DNA from: Algoriphagus lutimaris
GTDB taxonomy: Bacteria; Bacteroidota; Bacteroidia; Cytophagales; Cyclobacteriaceae
Direction: 5' to 3'
Assembly: GCF_017051705.1 (NCBI RefSeq)
Contig: NZ_JAFIDJ010000002.1
Coordinates: 950,384-1,014,383, forward strand
Length of the DNA: 64,000 bases
Both the position numbers and the translations under genes were made by a program. Of the stretch, positions 25,833 to 34,179 are shown one piece after another. Position 1 is the stretch's first letter, and the number at the start of each line of letters is the position of its first letter. The notes beneath the pieces are model-generated. The model ran no database searches. It worked only from the letters and a program-made list of their open reading frames with translations, and was not told where the DNA came from.

Positions 25833-26441
25833 ATGATCAAAAATTTATTGCTTTCAGCCTGTGTCTTTTGTTTTCTTTCTGTTTCAACAATGGGGCAAGA
25901 TTATAAAAATTCAATTCTTGAATTTCAGGATGAGCTCAATGCAGAATTTAAAAATCAGGATGAATCGCCACTTTCAGCTAAGGATAGAAAAGAGTTTACA
26001 GGCCTTCCCTTTTATCCTGTTGATGAACACTTTTGGGTAATTGCAAAATTTGAAAAACTTCCGCCAAGAAGTCTATTTCAAATGAAAACAACCGCAAATT
26101 CTATCAAAGACTATGATGTGTATGGACTATTGACTTTTTCATTGGAAGAGAAGGAATATTGCTTAAATGTTTATCAAAGCCATGTCTTTAGGACCCAGGA
26201 AAAGTACAAGGACTACCTTTTTCTACCCTTTACAGATTTGACGAATGTAACTGAAACCTATGGTGGAGGCAGATATATGGATTTGAAAATTCCTTCTGGT
26301 GATACCATGGAATTGGATTTCAATAAAGTCTATAATCCATTTTGTGCCTATTCCGATGGGTATGCCTGTCCCATTCTTCCAAGAGAAAATGACTTGCAAT
26401 TGGCAGTTCGCGCTGGAGTCATGTATTCTCCCAAAAAATAA
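25833..26441 (+). CDS. exported DUF1684 family protein
   Basis: The 202 residues start at ATG 25833, which gives the signal peptide MIKNLLLSACVFCFLSVSTMGQ; the longer frame would overlap the divergent deacetylase. The body fits DUF1684: FPFYPVDEHFWVIAKF-like beta strands, FLPFTDLTNVTETYGGGRYMDL, and the Cys-containing FNKVYNPFCAYSDGYACPILP. The family's function is unknown. It ends 2 bp from the convergent small membrane gene. Confidence 0.85.
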   Translation: MIKNLLLSACVFCFLSVSTMGQDYKNSILEFQDELNAEFKNQDESPLSAKDRKEFTGLPFYPVDEHFWVIAKFEKLPPRSLFQMKTTANSIKDYDVYGLLTFSLEEKEYCLNVYQSHVFRTQEKYKDYLFLPFTDLTNVTETYGGGRYMDLKIPSGDTMELDFNKVYNPFCAYSDGYACPILPRENDLQLAVRAGVMYSPKK

Positions 26442-26443
26442 AT

Positions 26444-26683
26444 TCATCTTCGAAAAGACTTCGACTTAGTTCGATACACCCAGAGATAAGAGAAAAAACC
26501 CAGGATTACCTGAATGAAGATAAAATAGAACCATGTGGAAGGTTGGGATAATGGTTCAGAATTGATTGTACCGTTATAATATAGTTTCGATACGGTCAAG
26601 GCAACAATACATGCAGGAAGTACAATAACCAACCAGAATTTAAAGAAGGACTGGTAGATAAATGGAGGCTTTTTAGAATTCAT
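26444..26683 (-). CDS. small two-helix membrane protein, unknown
   Basis: The 79 residues contain two clear transmembrane helices (about 15-35 and 50-68) and a basic end (RTKSKSFRR). No family was recognised. It overlaps the preceding small frame by 11 bp on the same strand, suggesting a coupled pair. Confidence 0.5.
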   Translation of the reverse strand: MNSKKPPFIYQSFFKFWLVIVLPACIVALTVSKLYYNGTINSEPLSQPSTWFYFIFIQVILGFFSYLWVYRTKSKSFRR

Positions 26684-26858
26684 TTTTCTTCTTTTGTCCT
26701 AGGTTGGGTTTATAAATGAAGTAATAATTCCCAATGGACCATACTACTGGCGATGAGACTAAAATGAGGTATAAATCCGAATCTTTTAGAAAAGCCGAGG
26801 AAAATGTTCGGTGTTTTATCGAATAATATCCAAAAGTCCAAAATATGGCCCCAGGCAA
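26673..26858 (-). CDS. possible small membrane protein
   Basis: A frame of 61 residues has two weak hydrophobic stretches (FWTFGYYSI and LYLILVSSPVVWSIGNYYFIY) and a basic tail. It precedes and overlaps the small membrane gene at 26444. The start is uncertain and no family is known. It could also be a remnant. Confidence 0.3.
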   Translation of the reverse strand: MPGAIFWTFGYYSIKHRTFSSAFLKDSDLYLILVSSPVVWSIGNYYFIYKPNLGQKKKNEF

Positions 26859-26864
26859 AGTGAT

Positions 26865-26893
26865 TTTACTCCAAATTTAACATGTGGAGTAAA
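26865..26893. repeat. 9-bp perfect inverted repeat
   Basis: TTTACTCCA (26865-26873) and TGGAGTAAA (26885-26893) flank an 11-nt spacer between the serine hydrolase stop and the next small frame. It may form an mRNA hairpin. There is no T-run, so it is not a standard terminator. Confidence 0.5.
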
Positions 26894-26922
26894 TGAACGT
26901 TGGAATCTGATTTTTCTTTCCG

Positions 26923-28155
26923 TCAATAATCAAACTTAAATTCACTCAAGTCCGGCTGAATTAATTTCCTTCTATTTAACTCTCTTTGGTAAAGGTATTC
27001 CCCCAGCTCGGCAAAAAATGGTTTTCCAATCTCCTCATATTCATAGATGTTGTCATTGAGAGTTTCATTTTCATTGGAATAAACAATGGCTGAAACGAAG
27101 AACTCTACTCCTTTTTCAAGGTCCAAAAAGTAACTTCCGTCTATCATGTAGCCATAAGACCAACCTGTTTTATTGAAAATTCTAAAGTTTTTTGGAATAG
27201 GATTTTCTGAATTTCCGAATTTGAAAAACTTGGAATATCCGTCGTAAAATTCGGATGAATCATACTTCGGAAAGTCGCTTTCTTCAGGAAACATACTCAT
27301 ATATTTCAACACAAATTTTCTATTTTCCTCAGAAATATGGAAGCGTTCGCTTTCCAGAAATGCATTTGGAAAAACAATTCTTTGAACTACTCCATGTAAA
27401 TCAGAAAGCGCAAATTTATTTTTATAGGAGAAGTCCATGGGCTCATTGATCAAGGAGTCACCTACCACATGTGCCTTTCCCAACAAGGGTTTTGGATCCA
27501 CGGCATAGATTTTTTCTGTATGTCTTTCAGGAATTTCCAAAAGTGTATTTCCTGACTTATCCACAAAGCGAATGGGGTTAAAATACCGATTTTCTTCGGG
27601 CGAAATTGGAAATGAAAGTCGTTGGCTAATGACAGTTTTCCACAGGCCTTTACCTTTCAGCTTTTCATTGATATATTCTTGTCCTAGAAGTTCATAGAGC
27701 CGATTATTGGCATCGTTATCAGAAACCAAAAGTATTTTTTTAATGTAATGAGCAATACTTGGAAGAGAGTCCTTCGAAGAATTATCCACATAGGCAGGAA
27801 TTTGGGATGGACGCACTGAATCGATCAGAAAAATTGTTTCTTTGTCCAAGTTATCCACAGAATTTTCATCTAACCATTCTAATGCCAGCAAGGCGATCGG
27901 AAGTTTTACCGTTGAGGCTGGATAAAAATATCGATCATCATCTAGGTTGAAACTATAATTGGTAAACATGGGTGTGCCATGTTCATTTCTGTCAATTTGA
28001 GTATAGAGTATCTGTACTTGATATTGCTCTTTGTTTTCCAATACTTTTTGGAGAATAGGGTAGTTGCTTACATCCCTTTCGAAAGGATTTTCAGTTTCCG
28101 GAGAGCAAGAAGTAATACAGCAAATGGAAAGAATAATGAAAACAAACTTTTTCAT
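26923..28155 (-). CDS. lipoprotein serine hydrolase of the class A beta-lactamase fold
   Basis: The 410 residues start with a lipoprotein signal (lipobox ITSC, Cys17). The penicilloyl-serine triad motifs are in order: SxxK at Ser81-Lys84 (PASTVK), SDN at 145-147, and KTG near residue 330 (FNKTGWSYG). The chain is much longer than the roughly 290 of resistance enzymes and is membrane-anchored. A DD-peptidase or other hydrolase role is therefore as likely as beta-lactam cleavage. It follows the aminotransferase gene by 9 bp. Confidence 0.85.
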   Translation of the reverse strand: MKKFVFIILSICCITSCSPETENPFERDVSNYPILQKVLENKEQYQVQILYTQIDRNEHGTPMFTNYSFNLDDDRYFYPASTVKLPIALLALEWLDENSVDNLDKETIFLIDSVRPSQIPAYVDNSSKDSLPSIAHYIKKILLVSDNDANNRLYELLGQEYINEKLKGKGLWKTVISQRLSFPISPEENRYFNPIRFVDKSGNTLLEIPERHTEKIYAVDPKPLLGKAHVVGDSLINEPMDFSYKNKFALSDLHGVVQRIVFPNAFLESERFHISEENRKFVLKYMSMFPEESDFPKYDSSEFYDGYSKFFKFGNSENPIPKNFRIFNKTGWSYGYMIDGSYFLDLEKGVEFFVSAIVYSNENETLNDNIYEYEEIGKPFFAELGEYLYQRELNRRKLIQPDLSEFKFDY

Positions 28156-28164
28156 AAATAGGAC

Positions 28165-29229
28165 TTATATGCTATTGGATATTTCTTTAAGATGGAACCA
28201 AAGCGTATCAATATCGCGCGCTGTATGAAATGCAGATAAAATGATTCTATTGACGGTTTGGTCATCGGAGGTAGGATAAGGAAAAGAAGAGGTGATGTAA
28301 TTTTTCTGTTCCAGTTTTTCAGCCCAACTCCCAGGTTGATAGGTAAAAGTTGGATAATTGCTTAAGCCATAAACATGCTCGGACATCTCATTTTTTTGTC
28401 CAAAATATTTGATCAGCTGGAATAAGCGACTTCTTCTGTCTTTATAAATCTCTTGTGATTTCAAAAACGCATGAAGGTATGCCGGAGGACAAGGAGAGGC
28501 ACCTCCATAGATTGGAAATTGTTTTATATCATGAATCATTTGTTGATTGGAAAGTATTATTCCAGCTGGCAGCCCTAGTGCTTTTCCAAGGGATCCGGTG
28601 ACCATCAGATGGATTGGTAAATCCTTCCATTGCGAATAGGTGCCAAACACCTCATGTCCTAAAACACCAAATGCATGGCTATCATCCAAGAGTAGGGTTA
28701 CTTCATTGGATTGAGCGAGTAATTCCAACCAGCTGTAATCATGAATTTCTGGGATCATAGGATTTACAGCATTTGCTAGAATCAGAATTTTTTGATCTTT
28801 TAGCGAGTTTGATTTTTCAATACAGGAATTTTTCCAATCCTGAAAAGTCTGTTTGGGGCTTGGTTTTATATTTATGGGAAGAATAGCAGGGTGTGTATCT
28901 GGAGCGACCCAAATTTGCTGAGCTTGTGGTTTCAGAAATTGTAAGGCTGCCATCCCAGATAGGTAACCGCTGCTCATGACAATAGCCGATGCTGCACCTG
29001 CTCCTTTTGCGAAAAAGTCTTCGAAATCTTCGAAAATTTGAAGCCGTATGTTGTTTATCCGGCTGAGTCCATGGTTTAAACCATATTTATCCATGCCGAT
29101 AATTAGATTCTCTTGAAATTCAGGTACAACATCAATTCCCAAATAGGAGGTTCCGCTGAAATAATGAAGAACTTGGTCTTGGTAAATGATTTTCCTGTCT
29201 ATCCTATTTTGTAGATAAAAAGACTTCAA
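28165..29229 (-). CDS. PLP-dependent aminotransferase / alpha-oxoamine-synthase-like protein
   Basis: A fold-type I PLP enzyme of 354 residues. LDDSHAFG (181-188) carries the cofactor-contacting Asp and His, and Lys216 in VTGSLGKALGLPAG is the Schiff-base lysine. The layout is that of 8-amino-7-oxononanoate/2-amino-3-ketobutyrate synthases, but the protein is about 40 residues shorter than BioF and no biotin genes are near. The acyl substrate is not assigned. It lies between the VOC protein (11-bp gap) and the serine hydrolase on one strand. Confidence 0.8.
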   Translation of the reverse strand: MKSFYLQNRIDRKIIYQDQVLHYFSGTSYLGIDVVPEFQENLIIGMDKYGLNHGLSRINNIRLQIFEDFEDFFAKGAGAASAIVMSSGYLSGMAALQFLKPQAQQIWVAPDTHPAILPINIKPSPKQTFQDWKNSCIEKSNSLKDQKILILANAVNPMIPEIHDYSWLELLAQSNEVTLLLDDSHAFGVLGHEVFGTYSQWKDLPIHLMVTGSLGKALGLPAGIILSNQQMIHDIKQFPIYGGASPCPPAYLHAFLKSQEIYKDRRSRLFQLIKYFGQKNEMSEHVYGLSNYPTFTYQPGSWAEKLEQKNYITSSFPYPTSDDQTVNRIILSAFHTARDIDTLWFHLKEISNSI

Positions 29230-29240
29230 TTTTCAGTAAT

Positions 29241-29663
29241 TTATTTCGCGAAAATTTGAGTTTCGTCTTGAAAGGATTTGAATTCCAATGCATTGCCACA
29301 AGGGTCTAGGAAAAACATAGTGGCTTGTTCCCCTACTTCACCCTTGAATCGAATATAGGGTTCGATTACAAATTCAATTCCATGGGCCTTCAATTTATCT
29401 GCCAAAGCATGCCATTCATCCCAAGGTAAAATCGCCCCAAAATGGCGAACAGGCACATTTTTTCCATCTACCGCATTGGTTTTGGCAAGTGCAAGCTCTT
29501 CAGGTTTGATATGTGCGGAAAGTTGGTGACCGAAAAAATTGAAATCGATCCATTTATCTGTGCTTCTGCCTATATCGCATCCCAACAAATCCCCATAAAA
29601 TGCACGGGTTTCTTCAATATCCCTGATCGGGAAAGCCAGGTGAAAGGGTTTAAATTGGCTCAT
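29241..29663 (-). CDS. VOC (glyoxalase/dioxygenase) family protein
   Basis: The 140 residues comprise two beta-alpha-beta-beta-beta modules: [23 protein letters not shown] opens and [15 protein letters not shown] closes, each providing likely metal ligands (His8 region and Glu near 131). The family includes lyases, isomerases and resistance proteins, and the reaction is not known. It is the first gene of a three-gene minus-strand run and is divergent from the patatin gene. Confidence 0.88.
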   Translation of the reverse strand: MSQFKPFHLAFPIRDIEETRAFYGDLLGCDIGRSTDKWIDFNFFGHQLSAHIKPEELALAKTNAVDGKNVPVRHFGAILPWDEWHALADKLKAHGIEFVIEPYIRFKGEVGEQATMFFLDPCGNALEFKSFQDETQIFAK

Positions 29664-29722
29664 AATGTGTACTTTCGTTTGAAATTTTCTGCTTCAATTT
29701 AGTTTATTATTTCTTGAAAAAA

Positions 29723-30634
29723 ATGTCAGATAGGAAATCAGTTTCTTTGGTTTTGAGTAGCGGTGGTGCAAGGGGATTAGCGCATGTGGGGGTGATCGAA
29801 GAATTGGAAAAAAGAGGGTATCATATTGCTGAAATTGCCGGTTGTTCGGCGGGTGCCTTGGTCGGTGGAATGTATGCAGCGGGAAAACTGGAGGAGTTTA
29901 AAGACTGGATCTGCCATTTGGATCGAATTGATGTATTTTCCTTGATGGACTTCACCTTTTCCAGTCGCGGTTTTATCAAAGGGGAGAAAGTATACAATGC
30001 TTTGAAAAGAGTAGTGAAGGACTGCCAGATTGAGGATTTATCCATTCCTTTTTCTTGCAATGCGGTGGATTACAAAACCGGAGAAGAAATAATTTTTAGA
30101 AATGGAAGCTTGTATGCTGCAATCCGTGCATCAGGAAGTATTCCTTCAGTATTCCAGCCTGCAAAACATCCGCCTTATGAATTAATTGATGGAGGTGTCT
30201 TGAATCCAGTGCCTGTTTCTCTGTTAAAAAATCCGCATGAAAGTAAGGTAATTGTGGTTGGGCTCAATGGGCCCGATACGGAATTGGTAACTCCGCCTAA
30301 GAAAGATGCAGAGGGACATCGGTTTATTTCTCTTCCACTTTGGGTGAAGGAATATAGAAATAAGATGAAAGAATATTTTCCGGAACAAGAGAAAGTAGCT
30401 AAATCCAGTTCTTTGAGTTCTATCAATTTAATGACTCGTTCATTCGATCTGTTGCAGGATCGATTTTGTAATTTATTGATAGAGAAATATCCTGTGGACG
30501 TCAATATTCGAGTTGCCAGAAGGCAAGCAGGGACTTTGGAGTTTCATAGAGCAGCAGAATTAATCGAAATTGGAAGAATCAAAGCAATTAAAGCATTAGA
30601 TCATTGGGAAAATGGAAATAGCGGAGCTGAATAA
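29723..30634 (+). CDS. patatin-like phospholipase
   Basis: The 303 residues are counted from ATG 29723; an in-frame TTG three codons upstream is less likely. The Ser-Asp dyad of patatin/RssA lipases is visible: oxyanion loop SSGGARG (12-18), nucleophile elbow GCSAG (Ser42) and the DGG motif in LIDGGVLNPVP. It is predicted to be a cytoplasmic or peripheral lipid acyl hydrolase. Its last 23 bp overlap the start of the methyltransferase gene. Confidence 0.92.
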   Translation: MSDRKSVSLVLSSGGARGLAHVGVIEELEKRGYHIAEIAGCSAGALVGGMYAAGKLEEFKDWICHLDRIDVFSLMDFTFSSRGFIKGEKVYNALKRVVKDCQIEDLSIPFSCNAVDYKTGEEIIFRNGSLYAAIRASGSIPSVFQPAKHPPYELIDGGVLNPVPVSLLKNPHESKVIVVGLNGPDTELVTPPKKDAEGHRFISLPLWVKEYRNKMKEYFPEQEKVAKSSSLSSINLMTRSFDLLQDRFCNLLIEKYPVDVNIRVARRQAGTLEFHRAAELIEIGRIKAIKALDHWENGNSGAE

Positions 30635-31241
30635 ATTATTTGGGAATGTGGATATCTATCTGTTGGATCAAATTCTAAAAGGTAGGTTTTCCAAAGAAAT
30701 GAAAATTCTGGATGCAGGCTGTGGAGAAGGGAGAAATACGGTTTATTTTATTCGGGAGGGCTATCAGATTTTTGGGATCGATCCCAATGAAATTGCCATT
30801 CAATATTGTAGATACCAGGCCAAAAGCCTGAATCCCAATTATGATGTCTATCGGTTTTTGGAAGGAAAGTTGGAGGATATTCCTTTTCACTCTTCTTCAT
30901 TTGATGCAGTGATTTGTTCCGCAGTTTTACACTTTGCTTCAGATGTGGATAACTTTTGGGAAATGATCGATGAAATTCATCGAATTTTAAAACCTGGGGG
31001 AATTTTTTGGTTTCGAATGTGTACTGGGGTTGGAGGAATTTTGTCCGAATCTAAGCCCTTAGGCAAAGGTAGGTACCATTTACCGGATGATTCAGACAGA
31101 TTTGTGCTCACTTTAGAAGATGTGGATAAGTTGCAAGAGAAAGGCTTCCAATTTTTAGAACAGCCCAAAACGGTACTGGTTTTAGACCAACGGGAAATGG
31201 GTGCTTTTATGATGAAGAAGAACGAAACCGCTGGACACTGA
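30612..31241 (+). CDS. class I SAM-dependent methyltransferase
   Basis: The 209 residues have a Rossmann-type AdoMet-binding motif I, ILDAGCGEGRNT (32-43), then acidic GIDPNE and the post-motif LKPGGIFWF. This is the Methyltransf_11/25 layout. The substrate is unknown. It begins inside the 3' end of the patatin gene (23-bp overlap) and ends 4 bp before the TRIC-type gene, so the three form one operon. Confidence 0.9.
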   Translation: MEIAELNKLFGNVDIYLLDQILKGRFSKEMKILDAGCGEGRNTVYFIREGYQIFGIDPNEIAIQYCRYQAKSLNPNYDVYRFLEGKLEDIPFHSSSFDAVICSAVLHFASDVDNFWEMIDEIHRILKPGGIFWFRMCTGVGGILSESKPLGKGRYHLPDDSDRFVLTLEDVDKLQEKGFQFLEQPKTVLVLDQREMGAFMMKKNETAGH

Positions 31242-31245
31242 AAAT

Positions 31246-31848
31246 ATGGATTTACAATACGCATTAGAACTTGTGGGTACTTTCGTTTTTGCCATTTCGG
31301 GGGCTTTGGCGGTCCGGGAGCGGGAACATGATCTTTTTGGAGCTGGTTTTACTGGATTCATTACTGCCATTGGTGGAGGTACGCTTCGGGATATATTATT
31401 GGATAGCTATCCGTTGGTCTGGATCGCGGACGTGAAAGTATTATATGCGGTTTTTGCCGGTATCATGGCTGCCTTTTTATTTCCGAAGTTCCTGAGCAAA
31501 TTAAGAAAGACTTTATTTTTATTTGATACCCTAGGAATCGGACTGTTTACTGTTTTGGGAGTGGAAAAGGCCCTGAGTTTGGGTGTTAGGCCTGAGATTG
31601 CTGCGATCATGGGAATGTTTTCGGCGGTCATGGGTGGCGTGATCCGGGATACCTTGACTAATGAAATTCCCATTCTGTTCAGAAAAGAAGTGTATGCCTC
31701 TGCTTGCCTGGCAGGTGCGGTATTGTATGTGGTGTTGAATTACTTTGAAGTGGACCGGGATTATAATTTGTTAATATCTATGTCTTTAGTTATCGGGATT
31801 CGATTCCTGGCAATGAAATATAAATTGAGTTTACCGAGACTGGATTGA
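31246..31848 (+). CDS. TRIC/UPF0126 family membrane cation channel
   Basis: The 200 residues contain two repeats of three transmembrane helices, each marked by a glycine-rich kink: AIGGGTLRD and VMGGVIRD. This is the prokaryotic TRIC (YicG) family, which forms trimeric monovalent-cation channels. The fold assignment is strong; the ion and physiological role are inferred from family members. It is the last gene of the patatin-methyltransferase operon. Confidence 0.92.
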   Translation: MDLQYALELVGTFVFAISGALAVREREHDLFGAGFTGFITAIGGGTLRDILLDSYPLVWIADVKVLYAVFAGIMAAFLFPKFLSKLRKTLFLFDTLGIGLFTVLGVEKALSLGVRPEIAAIMGMFSAVMGGVIRDTLTNEIPILFRKEVYASACLAGAVLYVVLNYFEVDRDYNLLISMSLVIGIRFLAMKYKLSLPRLD

Positions 31849-31950
31849 GAAGTCAGAATTCTTAATGGTGAAAGCTGAAAAAGTATTCGGTTTTCAGTCT
31901 CAGTTTTCAGTACTCTAGAATTGAAATTCGGTGGAGTCATTTCGAACTCT

Positions 31951-31994
31951 AGGAGAAATCTATTTAGGATAGTCCTGCAGAATTATGCTGAAAA
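31951..31994 (+). repeat. 44-bp direct repeat, copy A
   Basis: It begins AGGAGAAATCTATTTAGG. It matches copy B at 32142 in 41 of 44 positions and all three differences are transitions. It contains a small hairpin, AGGA-TAG-TCCT. Confidence 0.85.
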
Positions 31995-31998
31995 CTTT

Positions 31999-32059
31999 CG
32001 CAGATAAACGCGGAAGCAAATCAATGAAGATCTAAGTCTTAATTCTGCGAGAATCAGCG
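31999..32059. repeat. degenerate inverted repeat
   Basis: CGCAGATAAACGCGGAA (31999-32015) is an imperfect reverse complement of TTCTGCGAGAATCAGCG (32043-32059), separated by 27 bp. It looks like a decayed repetitive extragenic palindrome. Confidence 0.5.
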
Positions 32060-32141
32060 GGCAAGTTAGCTCCAATCATTTTTACTAAGTAGAGGGGCTT
32101 AAATAGAAAAACATGAATATTGGCTGAGTCAGGTTGATCGA

Positions 32142-32185
32142 AGGAGAAATCTATTTAGGGTAGTCCCGCAGAATTACGCTGAAAA
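32142..32185 (+). repeat. 44-bp direct repeat, copy B
   Basis: Second copy, 191 bp after copy A, with G, C and C in place of A, T and T. It retains hairpin potential through GGG-TAGT-CCC. Confidence 0.85.
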
Positions 32186-32224
32186 TTAACCCGGCCCTGC
32201 GGGGGAATTGCTTTTTATAGGTTC

Positions 32225-33370
32225 TTACTCCTCAGTAAAACTTGGCTTCAACCTCACAAAAGCCATTTCGTCATCGATATTGAGGAAACTATACAGCATT
32301 CCATCTTTGAAAAACCGATTACTTGAATTGCTAAGGTTTTCCAAAGTCTGTTCTTTTAGCATCGTAAAGTCTGTATCGAAAAATGTCACCACATCTTTTG
32401 TTACCACTGAATCTGCAATCATTCGATCCATGTCAGTACTAATCCTCCAAATGAGATTTTCTTCCTTTTGAAAGATCATAGGCCCAAATTTTACTTGCTT
32501 CCTTTTTTCTTTGGAGGCTTCAAAAAGTGCCTCTCGAGTGTCCACCTGTGTAGGAAAGTTTTTGATCCTCTCATTGCCTGTGAGGCTAGCTTCGAAAGTT
32601 TTATGGAGCAAACTATCCATTGTAAAGTCATAGATATAGACCTCATTTATAGCAGTATTAGTAAGGACCAATTGCCCATTTATAAACTTCATATAAGAAG
32701 ATTCACCGGTTGACATCATGGCATTTCCGTTCATTTCCAACAAGATTCGGAATTCATCTAGCTTTGAAATAGCATCTGTTGGGACGAAATTCAACTCCAT
32801 TTTTTCCAAATCAATCACTGCCAGTCCTTTGGCGGGTTTTCTGAAACTTTCATCTTCCAACTCTCCAACATAGGTTTTACCATCTGCTGAGAATATTCCC
32901 ATATTACTGACCACATCTGTTTCACCAAATTCGTAACCGCTCAAGGTGTTTCTATCGAATTCATATTTTTTTATCAATTCGCCTTTGGGGCTTATTTCTA
33001 CTATTTTATTGAAATCAAAAAGCATCAGGTTCCCATTTCCGATTACTTGAAGTTTGGAAATAAATCCACCCCCAATTCCATTTGGTCCCTCTTTTTCAAG
33101 CTGAATGGTTTCTTTGAGTGCCAAAGCATCCATGTCCACAACCTCCAATAAAAGTGATTCAGGATTAAGATTATAAAGTAACTTTCCATCTTGAGTTAAG
33201 TCTGATATTCCCAGACCCCAGTTTAAGAAAAAGAAGTGATCCCCTGGGTCTACCATTACCGTATCGGTTGTATAGCTCAACTCAGGCATGTTTTCTTTTA
33301 CAGAATCCGATTTTTTCTCTGCGCAAGCCAGTAAAATTGCAAATAGGGCAAGATAAATTAAGTTTTTCAT
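32225..33370 (-). CDS. DUF4221 family lipoprotein
   Basis: The 381 residues start with a lipoprotein signal (lipobox LLAC, Cys16). The mature chain has repeated beta-strand pairs with propeller-like phrases (DLTQDGKLLYNLNPES, VIGNGNLMLFDFNKIVEISPKGELIKKY) and ends RLKPSFTEE. It matches the DUF4221 type frequent in Algoriphagus-like genomes, whose function is unknown. It starts 2 bp after the last codon of a decayed paralogue, so the pair arose by tandem duplication. Confidence 0.8.
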   Translation of the reverse strand: MKNLIYLALFAILLACAEKKSDSVKENMPELSYTTDTVMVDPGDHFFFLNWGLGISDLTQDGKLLYNLNPESLLLEVVDMDALALKETIQLEKEGPNGIGGGFISKLQVIGNGNLMLFDFNKIVEISPKGELIKKYEFDRNTLSGYEFGETDVVSNMGIFSADGKTYVGELEDESFRKPAKGLAVIDLEKMELNFVPTDAISKLDEFRILLEMNGNAMMSTGESSYMKFINGQLVLTNTAINEVYIYDFTMDSLLHKTFEASLTGNERIKNFPTQVDTREALFEASKEKRKQVKFGPMIFQKEENLIWRISTDMDRMIADSVVTKDVVTFFDTDFTMLKEQTLENLSNSSNRFFKDGMLYSFLNIDDEMAFVRLKPSFTEE

Positions 33371-33372
33371 AG

Positions 33373-33701
33373 TTAGTTGGTTAAGTTAAAGTTGAAAGTA
33401 AAAACCGAGAACCCCAGCTCATCTTCCACATTCACAAAGGACCAGAGCTTCGCGTCTTTGAAGAATGGATCTGGTTGAACATTGAATTATAAAGAAATAG
33501 GTGTTTTCCACCTTCTGAAATAGAAGAAGATCCTGGGCCTAGGTTGTATTCAAAAAATGCCTCTTTTGAGTCAATCATCAATTTATCGACTGAGAAGACT
33601 AGGTTCTCTAAGATATTTCCTTCTTCAGCTTTGTCAGCGTCCTTGTTTTTATTATATGAAAAAAATAGACACAAATAAAGGCATAACGAGTATATTCTCA
33701 T
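33373..33701 (-). pseudogene. decayed DUF4221 paralogue: internal deletion and frameshift
   Basis: The open frame 33701-33432 reads as 89 residues, but only about the first 75 are homologous to the N-terminus of the intact neighbour (LMIDSKEAFFEYNLGPGSSS against VMVDPGDHFFFLNWGLGISD). After about 33480 the homology continues in another frame, with FFKDAKLWSFVNVEDE matching FFKDGMLYSFLNIDDE near the neighbour's C-terminus, ending at TAA 33375-33373. About 280 codons between the two parts are missing. The expected lipobox Cys is also changed to Tyr (LFFSYNKNK). Both signs indicate loss of function. Confidence 0.85.
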
Positions 33702-33761
33702 TCTTTAAAAGTTAAGAATGGAAAATACAGAAAAATCTGAATAAAATTTAGTTAAGTTTTC

Positions 33762-34067
33762 TTAATGCACTGATTCCATGAGGGTTCGGAAGGCAAGTGC
33801 TTTTTCCCCATACCTTGCTTGAGTCTCGTAGCGAAGCGCATGTGCAAACCGGCCTTCGTATTCGATGAGTTTCTTGGTGCTTTCAGCATAAAACTGTACA
33901 CTGTAATTGGTTACATGATCATCAGGGCTGTTTAGTAACCTGAAGAATTTATGTTCTATAAATAGGCCAGTAGCAAAAATATCAGGGATATGAGTTTCTT
34001 TCATCCAATTGACAAAATCCTCTTCTATCTCATTGTTAACAGTGAAAGTAATGTTGTAAAGTATCAT
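33762..34067 (-). CDS. DUF4286 family protein
   Basis: The 101 residues form a ferredoxin-like alpha+beta fold: MILYNITFTVNNEIEEDFVNWM opens, FFRLLNSPDDHVTNYSVQF is in the middle. It matches DUF4286, a small Bacteroidota family of unknown role. It is divergent from the carotenoid region. CAAAGTTA at 34120-34127 (TAACTTTG on its strand) may be its -7 box, without a well-placed -33. Confidence 0.85.
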   Translation of the reverse strand: MILYNITFTVNNEIEEDFVNWMKETHIPDIFATGLFIEHKFFRLLNSPDDHVTNYSVQFYAESTKKLIEYEGRFAHALRYETQARYGEKALAFRTLMESVH

Positions 34068-34179
34068 ATCGGAAGATTTTAACTGGAATTTTGTTTTTTT
34101 GTAAACAGATTTAGCCCTTCAAAGTTAGGTATCTCAAAGCGAAAAACCGGAATTTCCTCCTTCTAAAGCTCCCAGAAAT

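Larger units (their letters stand above)
31849..32224. other. non-coding convergent intergenic region with degenerate repeats
   Basis: No gene is seen in these 376 bp. The region holds two near-identical 44-bp direct repeats, a quasi-palindrome between them, and G/C-rich CCCGGCCCTGCGGGGG at about 32190-32205. The words tcgaaGGAGAAATCT and CTGCGAGAATCAGCGGG resemble dispersed intergenic repeats common in Bacteroidota genomes. Confidence 0.6.

Noticed and set aside
26923-28155. Antibiotic-resistance beta-lactamase
   Set aside because: The motifs fit the fold, but the lipid anchor, extra length and lack of a resistance context do not allow a resistance call.
31951-32185. Repeated 44-bp units as a CRISPR array
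   Set aside because: Only two copies, spaced by about 147 bp, with other repeats between them and no cas genes.
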